Source of the DNA: CAYWBI01 sp964456445
GTDB lineage: Bacteria; Calditrichota; Calditrichia; Calditrichales; J004
Assembly (NCBI GenBank): GCA_964456445.1
Contig: CAYWBI010000001.1
Location: 62,001 to 126,000, forward strand
DNA: 64,000 nt
Direction of reading: 5' to 3'
Below are positions 58,201 to 64,000 of this stretch, one piece after another. Position numbers and translations under genes: made by a program. Within the stretch, counting starts at the first letter, position 1. Each line of letters starts with the position of its first letter. The notes under the pieces were generated by a model, which was not told the DNA's origin, did not search any database, and saw nothing but the letters and a program-made list of their open reading frames with translations.

Positions 58201-60096
58201 GGAACACCCGCCCGGTTGTTTGCATATTTCACAGGGGATATAACCCCTGCTCCTTCCATAAAGGAATTAAGACGTTTTCTTGGACAATCACTTCCCGAAT
58301 ATATGATCCCTTCGGAGTATATTGCTCTTGAAAAAATACCCCTTACCGCCAATGGCAAAGTTGATATAAAAGCCTTACCGGGGCCTTCGGTTACCCGACA
58401 GGAATTAAGTACACGCTATGTGGCGCCACAGAGTGAGAATGAAGTGCTTTTAACTGCCATTTTTAAAGACTTATTAAAGAAAGAAAAGATCGGTATCCAC
58501 GATAACTTCTTTGAATTGGGCGGCGATTCCATCATGAGCATCCAGGTTATCGCCCGGGCAGCACAAAAGGGTTTAAAGATCACCCCAATGCAAATGTTCC
58601 AGAACCAGACCATTGCCCTGCTGGCTAGTATCGCACAAGCAGCGCCGGTTATCAGGGCCGAACAGTGCTTGGTAAGCGGAAGCTTAATGTTGGCGCCCAT
58701 CCAAAAATGGTTTTTTGATCAGCCGCTTGAACATGAAAACCACTGGAACCAGTCCGTTTTACTCGATGTGGCCGGGCCCATGGATAAAACCGCTTTGTTG
58801 AAATCCATCGATGCCCTGCTGCGCCAACACGACGCGCTCCGTCTGCGCTTTAAAAAAGAATTAAAAGTTGTGAGCGCCGAATTCTCCACCGAATTTGACG
58901 CCGAAAATAATCTGGAATGGCTTGAGATAAACGCGGATAACCGGCAGGATTTGGAAGCTACGGTCCTTGATAATGTAAACCGGCTGCAGGCTTCTTTAAA
59001 CATAGAAAACGGCCCGCTTTTCAGGGTCGGTTATTTTAAGTGTAGCCCCGGCCCCGATCATCTGGCGCTAATCATTCATCACCTTGCCGTGGACGGCGTT
59101 TCCTGGCGGATATTGCTGGAAGATTTCCAGCTGGCCTATAGCCGTGCTATTAAGAATGAAAAAATTATTCTGCCGGCAAAAAGCACCTCTTATAAGGCCT
59201 GGGCCGAGGCGCTTTTGGACAAAGAACTTCTTAAAGAACATCTTACAGAAAAACAGTTTTGGCTGGAGATGGCCAATAAGCCTGCCATGAACTTGTACCC
59301 CAAATCAAGGGAAGGCAATATTGAGTCGGCTACGATACTGCAGTCCATTCAAATAGATACGGAAAGCACCAAGGCGCTGTTGACCGAAGTTCACAAAGCC
59401 TATAACACGCAGATCAATGATGTTTTATTAACCGCCCTGCTGCGTGCCTTTAGCCGCTGGAACGGCGGGCGGCGTATGTTATTGCATTTTGAAAGTCACG
59501 GTCGTGAGGCCATAGCCGACAACATCGATATCTCCCGGACCGTTGGCTGGTTTACATCCATTTATCCGGTTTATCTCGAGTTCCGAAAAGAAGTGGAAAT
59601 TTCCGATCAGATAAAAACGGTTAAGGAACAATTGGCACACGTTCCGGCCAAGGGGATGGGTTATGGTCTTTTACGCTATTCCGAAATCGAAGATAGTGAT
59701 CTTGAAAAATTAAAAAGTCTTGACGATATGCAGATTGTATATAATTATCTCGGGCAGTTTAACAGTGATCAGGACCCGAGTGGCGCGATAACCCCATCGC
59801 ATTTATCACGGGGAACAGAACGTGCCGGGGAAAACAAACGAACGGCCCTTCTGGATATCAATGGCAGTGTGGTAAACGGCGCGCTTTCCATGAGCTTTGG
59901 TTTTACGGAAAAACAATTCGATAATAATTCCATAAAACACTTTGCGGTGGCATTTAGCGAAGAACTTAATAAAGTGATCGATCATTGTAAAAATCCACAG
60001 GCTCCGGCTAAATCGGCCTCGGATTTTAAGATGGCCGGTTTGAAAAAGAAAAACCTGGATAATGTTCTTAAACAATTAGGCAAGAAAAAGCGGTAA
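52291..60096 (+). CDS. AL6: NRPS C-A(Ser)-T-C-A(Asn-like)-T-E
   Basis: About 2,601 residues. The start (MKKVTNKRADLSPEQKKQL, then VQKLKAKKK) is basic and docking-like. C1 has HHIISDG (157-163). A1 (YTSGSTGKPKG near 628) has code DVWHISLVD, serine. T1 carries Ser1021. C2 has HHIISDN (1209-1215). A2 (YTSGSTGLPKG near 1686) has code DATKVGEVG, close to asparagine codes such as DLTKLGEVG. T2 is GGDSI (Ser2080). The E domain has HHLAVDGVSWR (2263-2273), SHGREA, VGWFTSIYPV and NYLGQF. Output: Ser then D-Asn. The C-terminal tail SDFKMAGLKKKNLDNVLKQL is COM-donor-like but basic. In-frame ATGs at 52270 and 52276 overlap AL5; 52291 follows its stop by one base and is preferred, though without a well-placed ribosome site. 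Confidence 0.93.
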   Translation: MKKVTNKRADLSPEQKKQLVQKLKAKKKIHLFPLSYAQQRMWFLNRLTPDSPVYNLPLAVRITGPFKKDIFEISLKTIIKRHEILRTTFREIKGEVRQITGPASAITIEILPAGNTPLLEVIQTTARQSFDLEKGPLGIVRLIKTAEEEHVMIIVMHHIISDGWSMGVLVREFTLLYEALIKGETPVLPPLKIQYADYAQWQKKWLEGERLQKQLSFWRKTLTASPPVLELMGDKARPKTLSNRGAQIYHTLDSKQWQALKKRAGQYKLTDFMFLLALFYNLLHRYTRQEDICIGTPVANRNRAELEPLIGFFVNTLVLRCAFDPDDSATTFFTRVKNTAVEAFAHQDIPFEMLVQELQPARDMSHSPLFQAFFTHTAFNKSVDFPKGPLHFTPLEQEVKTAKFELSLFTQETAEGLNITFEYNTDLYSADFIDRMAQHFKTLSVQWADHDFEKIGEAEILQPRERDKILKAFNNTKRSYPPALPLTALFENRASVRPELTALRFKQEELSYRQIHEAVWNLAGHLQQAGLKPGDFAGLYLQRSPELVIGMYAIVLCGAAYVPLDPDYPQDRLAYMVEDSGVKLVVTSDELSGASMLRGKNCIVVNSSAESSGFTPALIDVDDTAYMIYTSGSTGKPKGVRISHRSIWNRLQWMQETFQLTPEDKVLQKTPYSFDVSVWEFFWPLQVGATLVVAGPGGHKDPLYLQKLIRAEKITTLHFVPSMLQAFLNMADIGMCSSLKRVICSGEALSRTLVQQFFSGSSAELHNLYGPTEAAVDVTWWPCSKDDAYASVPIGRPIANTQIYLVDPKDRLLPVGVAGELVIGGVQVATGYHNRPGLTAEKFIPDPFSEQPEARMYRSGDLTRYMDNGAIEFLGRIDHQVKLRGLRIELGEIENALKKRKNITDAVVLARSFGEGDQRLVAYLQSDKTVNIEEIQQHLSRQLPEYMVPAIYKVLDSIPLSPSGKVDRRALLAMEVEAAREHIYVAPRGETEESIAHIFSELLQVEKVGAEDSFFDLGGHSLLATRLVSRINIQFEVNFPLRAVFDAASVRGLASQLKQLKKQKIKSLPQADRSRAIPLSFAQQRLWFLEQLEPGSPFYNIPMAFTLYGEMDTHALEKAFQALLRRHEALRTSIHTIEGTGIQKIHDTVAFELDILDIATLNEKKQKQEIDEQVKLLARHAFSLARAPLFKILLIRVEAKKHILLGTVHHIISDNWSNQIILSELTLLYQFHLSGGHDPLPPLKRHYADFAVWQRDWLEKGALDDQLAFWRSALDGMPPLLDLPLDRPRQATQTYNGDVHRFALEKELSSRLKTIGNQKNRTPFMQFLGLFGIFLTRLSGQENIPIGAPVANRSLADTENMIGFFVNTLVLPVRASHTSPMETVLEQTRKMALEAYEHQDIPFERLVDALQNERDMSHSPLFQTMLVYNDYTPEKSNGQGPWRVEPLNQHSGTSKFDLTLFVDERPTGFDVLIEYNTDLFDAITIRRWGRFFVELLKQYVQTPSLQIRKVDLMQDSDRNLLFNEWNASLSEVQSSGLFLDSFREAVNNYPEKNALISQNATHTYKQLERQSNRIAHFLIQQGTKPEDRIALALPRSADQIICLLAILKSGAAYVPIDLSYPANRIEYMLEDARVAIIVTSEAESERFKKSKANKVYIEHLNREISDFPVQAPSVNIHEQQLAYMIYTSGSTGLPKGTLLTHQGLKHYLTWCENNYPLDHGAGSVVHATIAFDATVTSVFAPLSVGASLTLTPADDDLEALATVLKETDQPFGMIKITPAHLDVLRQQIKLEQAATLTHSFVIGGENLTRDQIQFWQENAPNTLLFNEYGPTETVVGCVVYEASKWKQSGSVPIGRAISNTPVYVLDEALNPVPPGIAGELYISGPAVARGYHNRPGLTAERFLPDPFASVPNARMYKSGDTVRYLNNGHLIFLGRIDQQVKIRGYRIELGEIENILTGFPGIKSVAVIAKGTPARLFAYFTGDITPAPSIKELRRFLGQSLPEYMIPSEYIALEKIPLTANGKVDIKALPGPSVTRQELSTRYVAPQSENEVLLTAIFKDLLKKEKIGIHDNFFELGGDSIMSIQVIARAAQKGLKITPMQMFQNQTIALLASIAQAAPVIRAEQCLVSGSLMLAPIQKWFFDQPLEHENHWNQSVLLDVAGPMDKTALLKSIDALLRQHDALRLRFKKELKVVSAEFSTEFDAENNLEWLEINADNRQDLEATVLDNVNRLQASLNIENGPLFRVGYFKCSPGPDHLALIIHHLAVDGVSWRILLEDFQLAYSRAIKNEKIILPAKSTSYKAWAEALLDKELLKEHLTEKQFWLEMANKPAMNLYPKSREGNIESATILQSIQIDTESTKALLTEVHKAYNTQINDVLLTALLRAFSRWNGGRRMLLHFESHGREAIADNIDISRTVGWFTSIYPVYLEFRKEVEISDQIKTVKEQLAHVPAKGMGYGLLRYSEIEDSDLEKLKSLDDMQIVYNYLGQFNSDQDPSGAITPSHLSRGTERAGENKRTALLDINGSVVNGALSMSFGFTEKQFDNNSIKHFAVAFSEELNKVIDHCKNPQAPAKSASDFKMAGLKKKNLDNVLKQLGKKKR

Positions 60097-60164
60097 TAAA
60101 TATTTAAAGTTTTAATTAAAAAAATTTAAAGCACAACTTTGATGATGAGGATTAGTCCCCCCGT

Positions 60165-63100
60165 ATGGAAAATATAAAAGATATCTACCCGCTATCCCCC
60201 ATGCAACAAGGCATGTTGTTCCACACATTGCTGGCGCCGGAAACAGAAGCCTATACCGAGCAAATGAGCTGTATTCTGCGCGGTCCCCTGGATCAGGCCG
60301 CCTTTCAACACGCCTGGCAACAGGTGATGGACCGTCATGATATTTTACGCAGCGCCTTCATCTACGAAGATGTCGAACAACCCCTTCAGGTGGTTCATGA
60401 ACAACTGGAGGTACCCTTTGAAGTTCTGAGCTGGGGGGAACTCGACGAAATCAATGCCCGGGACAAATTTAAAAGCTATCTGCAAAATAAACGCGCCCAG
60501 GGTTTTGAACTCACCGACGCGCCGCTTTTAAGCCTTAGTCTGGCAAAGATTGATGGGAATACGCACTTTTTTGGCCTGCATTATCACCATATTCTGATGG
60601 ACGGTTGGTCCATGCCCCTGATGCTCGGTGAGGTTTTTCATCTGTATGATGCTTACAGCAAAGACAGACCGGTTAGCCTCGATACACCGCGCCCTTTTGC
60701 CGATTATATTTCCTGGATACAGCAACAGGACAAGCAGGCTTCGCTCGATTTCTGGAAAGAGAAACTTGCGGGTTTTTATGCACCTACCCCGTTGGGTGTG
60801 GATAAACCGAATGCCAGCGGTGACGACGGTTATGCCATCGAGCATTTCAATTTCCCGGAAGATTTTTCACAACAACTCGATGCTTTTGCCCGTGGGCAAA
60901 AGTTGACGATCAATACACTGGTACAAGGAGCATGGGCGGTGCTGCTGTCACGTTATAGCCGTCAGGAAGATGTGCTCTTTGGCGCCACGGTTTCCGGTCG
61001 CCCGGCGGAAATCCCAGGTATTGAAACCATGGTCGGACTCTTTATTAATACCCTGCCCGTACGTGTTACCTTTGATAAATCAACTACGGTTATCGACATG
61101 CTGAACCGGCTGCAACAGGAGCAGGCGCAGGTCCGGCAATTCGAATATTCCGCGCTGGTCGATATCCAGGGTGTAAGTGAGGTGCCCCGTGATCAGCCGC
61201 TGTTTAACAGTCTGCTTGTTTATGAAAACTATCCGGTTGATGAAACAATGAAACAACAAAAATCGGAATTGTCGGTTGATGATGTTGCCGTTTTTGAACG
61301 CAGCAACTATCCCCTGACGGTTGTTTCTTCCTTCGGCAAGATTCTTGGATTGGCGCTGGCTTATGAGACGGCCCGTTTTTCCCCGGATACCATACAACGT
61401 ATCGCGCAACATATGAAAAATATCCTGCATACTTTTTTAGAAAGCCCTCAGGCAAAGATTGAAAAACTCAATTTTCTTAGCCCGGAAGAAAAAAATACGG
61501 TTTTGTATGATTGGAACGATACCGGGGCCCCTTTTAATGGGGATCAAACGACGGCTTCTTTATTTTCACACGCAGTGCAAAAATTCCCTGAAAAAACAGC
61601 ATTGGTGGATAGTGACGGAGACACCCTTACTTATGCCCAACTTGACGAGAAATCGGATGCGCTGGCGTCCTTTTTACAGAACAAGGGCATCGCGGTTGAA
61701 GAACCGGTGGTGATTTGTCTCGGCCGTTACCGGGAAATGGTCGTCGCCACCCTGGCTGTTTTAAAAGCCGGAGCGGCCTATGTGCCCATTGATCCGGTTT
61801 ACCCCGATGAACGCATCGAGTATATTATTAATGATTGCGGTGCAAAATGGGTGATCAGCGACAGCAAACTAAAATCCCGTCTTTCCGCTTTTGAGGACAA
61901 ACTGATTCTGCCTGAAGAGATTAAGCTGGAAAAGGTAAAACCGGAGCCCGTTGCCCTCGATCCCTGGAATATGGCATATATCATTTACACCAGCGGCTCC
62001 ACCGGTAAACCCAAGGGCGTTATGCTGCGTCACGGTGGATTAATCAATACGGTTGAAGCGCAACAAAAAGATTTTCATGTAAACGAAGAATCCTGTGTGT
62101 TGCAATTTGCTTCCTATAGTTTTGACGCTTCGGTATGCGAAATTTTTCTTGCCCTTTTTAGCGGGGCACAACTGCATCTTATCCAGCGTGAAACGATCCT
62201 GTCCGAAGCGGAGTTCACCCGTTATCTCAATGAACGGCAAATCACCACGGTAACCATGCCGCCATCTTTGTTGTCCCTTTTGGCCGATAGCGATCTGCCA
62301 CATCTGCAAACGGTGGTTTCTGTAGGCGAGGCCTGTTCCAATGAATTGGCCAATAAATGGTATAAAAAGACACGGTTTGTAAACGGATACGGTCCTACCG
62401 AAGCCACCATTGGTTGTGTATGGGGCCAGATCAGCGCGCAAGACAGCGGGTTTTACAGCGCGCCCATCGGCAAGCCCATTCAAAACGACCGGATTTATAT
62501 TCTCGACCATCAACTGCAGGCGGTCCCCATTGGCGTGGCCGGTGAGCTTTGCATCGCGAGTGTGGGCCTGGCGCGTGGCTATTTACACCGTCCCGATCTT
62601 ACCGCCGAGAAATTTATCCCCAATCCTTTTGATACGGATCAAGGCAGCCGCCTGTATAAAAGCGGTGACCTGGCGCGTTGGTTGCCAGACGGCAATATCG
62701 AGTTTATCGGCCGTATTGATTTTCAGGTTAAAATCCGCGGTAACCGTATCGAGCTGGGTGAAATCGAAGCCATTTTAACCAAACAGCAAGCGGTTCGGGA
62801 CGCCGTGGTCCTGGCCGTAGGTGAACGGGTAGAAAACCGCTATCTGGCCGCTTATATCATTCCCAATGCGGCGGAGATCGATCTTGAAAATTTAAAGAGT
62901 AATTTAAGGAATGAACTGCCGGAATACATGATGCCGATTGCCTACTTGTTAATGGATTCCTTTCCACTAACCAGCAACGGTAAGGTAAACCGCCGTGCCC
63001 TGCCCTTACCCGAAGAGGAGAATCTTACGCTTGCCGCACGGGCTTATGTGGCGCCGCGCAACCCAGAAGAAGAACTTCTATCTGTTATTTTTCAGGATAT

Positions 63101-64000
63101 CCTGAACGTGGAACGTGTAGGCATCCATGACAGTTTTTTTGACCTGGGCGGTCATTCCCTGCTGGCCACGCAGATGGTTTCGCGGGTCCGTGACGCATTT
63201 GGAGTGGAAGTGCCCCTGCGTCTTTTGTTCAGCGGACCGACCATCGCGGAAATCGCCCCGCAAATAAAGGCCCTGTCTGCCGGGGAAGACGCTAACGCCA
63301 TACCGGCTCCGGCTCCCATGTCCCGGGAAGGGGATATCCCGCTTTCCTTTTCGCAAAAAAGGTTGTGGTTCCTCGATCAGCTTCAGCCGGGAAGTAATGC
63401 CTACAACATCCCTGTGGCGCTTAAACTCAGCGGACCTTTAAATAGCGCTGCCCTCAAACGTTCGATCCATTTTCTGGTGAAGCGTCATGAAGTTTTACGG
63501 ACTGTTTTCGCCGACAAGAACGGTGAACCGGTTCAGGTAATCTTGCCTGAACTGCAAATCGAAATCAAGGAAAAGGACTTAAGCGCAATTGAATCCCTGG
63601 CCCGTGAGGAATCGCTGCGCGAGAGTATAAAAAAAGAAGCAGCCCTGCCCTTCAATCTTGCAAGCGGCCCCCTGTTACGCATCGGCTTGATAAAACTCGC
63701 TGAGCAGGAACATGTTCTGCTCTTTACCATCCATCATATCGTAAGCGACGGGTGGTCCATGGGGATCATGATCAACGAGGTCTCGACTGCTTATTCGGCT
63801 TTTGCATGTGATATGCAACCCGAACTTCCCGCTTTACCTATCCAGTACGCCGATTATGCCTTATGGCAGGATAAGGAAATTAGGGGCCCGGTGTTGGAAA
63901 AACAATTAGATTACTGGAAGCAAAAACTCGGAAACAATCCGGCGCCGCTCGAGCTGCCCTTTGATCATCCGCGCCCTGCCGTGCAAACTTTTAACGGGGA
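60165..64000 (+). CDS. AL7: NRPS C-A-T-C... (runs off the window)
   Basis: An open frame of 1,278 codons with no stop before the right edge. It starts MENIKDIYPLSPMQQGMLFH, a condensation domain of the D-accepting type, as expected after the AL6 epimerase. The active site is HHILMDG (141-147). The A domain (YTSGSTGKPKG near 607, GNRIELGEIE) has pocket residues D-A-C-T-V-V-G-I-G, which I cannot assign. T has GGHSL with Ser998. A second C domain begins near residue 1053 and shows HHIVSDG (1190-1196); it is cut at the edge. A stop codon at 60153-60155, in frame, rules out an upstream start. The ribosome site is unclear (GAGG 14 bases away, then a CCCCCC run). The assembly line therefore continues to the right. 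Confidence 0.93.
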   Translation, partial: MENIKDIYPLSPMQQGMLFHTLLAPETEAYTEQMSCILRGPLDQAAFQHAWQQVMDRHDILRSAFIYEDVEQPLQVVHEQLEVPFEVLSWGELDEINARDKFKSYLQNKRAQGFELTDAPLLSLSLAKIDGNTHFFGLHYHHILMDGWSMPLMLGEVFHLYDAYSKDRPVSLDTPRPFADYISWIQQQDKQASLDFWKEKLAGFYAPTPLGVDKPNASGDDGYAIEHFNFPEDFSQQLDAFARGQKLTINTLVQGAWAVLLSRYSRQEDVLFGATVSGRPAEIPGIETMVGLFINTLPVRVTFDKSTTVIDMLNRLQQEQAQVRQFEYSALVDIQGVSEVPRDQPLFNSLLVYENYPVDETMKQQKSELSVDDVAVFERSNYPLTVVSSFGKILGLALAYETARFSPDTIQRIAQHMKNILHTFLESPQAKIEKLNFLSPEEKNTVLYDWNDTGAPFNGDQTTASLFSHAVQKFPEKTALVDSDGDTLTYAQLDEKSDALASFLQNKGIAVEEPVVICLGRYREMVVATLAVLKAGAAYVPIDPVYPDERIEYIINDCGAKWVISDSKLKSRLSAFEDKLILPEEIKLEKVKPEPVALDPWNMAYIIYTSGSTGKPKGVMLRHGGLINTVEAQQKDFHVNEESCVLQFASYSFDASVCEIFLALFSGAQLHLIQRETILSEAEFTRYLNERQITTVTMPPSLLSLLADSDLPHLQTVVSVGEACSNELANKWYKKTRFVNGYGPTEATIGCVWGQISAQDSGFYSAPIGKPIQNDRIYILDHQLQAVPIGVAGELCIASVGLARGYLHRPDLTAEKFIPNPFDTDQGSRLYKSGDLARWLPDGNIEFIGRIDFQVKIRGNRIELGEIEAILTKQQAVRDAVVLAVGERVENRYLAAYIIPNAAEIDLENLKSNLRNELPEYMMPIAYLLMDSFPLTSNGKVNRRALPLPEEENLTLAARAYVAPRNPEEELLSVIFQDILNVERVGIHDSFFDLGGHSLLATQMVSRVRDAFGVEVPLRLLFSGPTIAEIAPQIKALSAGEDANAIPAPAPMSREGDIPLSFSQKRLWFLDQLQPGSNAYNIPVALKLSGPLNSAALKRSIHFLVKRHEVLRTVFADKNGEPVQVILPELQIEIKEKDLSAIESLAREESLRESIKKEAALPFNLASGPLLRIGLIKLAEQEHVLLFTIHHIVSDGWSMGIMINEVSTAYSAFACDMQPELPALPIQYADYALWQDKEIRGPVLEKQLDYWKQKLGNNPAPLELPFDHPRPAVQTFNG

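Overview
The window holds two very different regions. Bases 1 to about 14,200 carry minus-strand housekeeping genes: polA (partial), mutS2, cvpA-like, yqeY-like, a secreted TPR protein, a histidine kinase/response regulator pair, efp, an unrecognised gene, a histone-deacetylase-family amidohydrolase, a type I asparaginase and pyruvate phosphate dikinase. From about 14,650 to the right edge almost everything is on the plus strand. It forms one giant lipopeptide assembly line led by an AraC-type regulator and still open at base 64,000. The gene set, moderate G+C with AT-rich spacers and frequent GGAGG-type ribosome sites suggest a free-living bacterium, possibly of the FCB superphylum (Calditrichota, Ignavibacteriota, Bacteroidota and relatives). 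There is no rRNA here, so the lineage is an inference only.

The assembly line, called AL1 to AL7 here, reads: AL1 FAAL-ACP-KS-AT-DH-ER-KR-ACP-C-A-T; AL2 KS-AT-KR-ACP; AL3 C-A-T; AL4 C-A(Ser)-T-sulfotransferase-C-A(Ser)-T-E; a free-standing sulfotransferase; AL5 C-A(Ser)-T-C-A(Phe)-T; AL6 C-A(Ser)-T-C-A(Asn-like)-T-E; AL7 C-A-T-C and onward past the edge. I read the adenylation codes by aligning each domain by eye to GrsA. If the genes act in order, the product begins with a fatty acid activated as acyl-AMP and extended by one PKS cycle. An aromatic residue follows, extended by malonate and ketoreduced to a statine-type unit. Then come X, Ser (possibly O-sulfated), D-Ser, Ser, Phe, Ser, D-Asn, Y and more. 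No thioesterase lies in the window, so release must be encoded further right.

Two features stand out. First, a small AT-rich gene of the four-helix-bundle / 23S-rRNA-intervening-sequence protein family sits between AL2 and AL3. It is enclosed by a perfect 26-bp inverted repeat, so the operon transcript could fold it out as a stem-loop, as in rRNA intervening sequences. Second, a PAPS-type sulfotransferase domain is built into an NRPS directly after a serine carrier domain, and a second sulfotransferase gene follows at once. The protein termini also show charge-matched docking tails that fit the gene order.

No tRNA, rRNA, CRISPR array or transposase was found.
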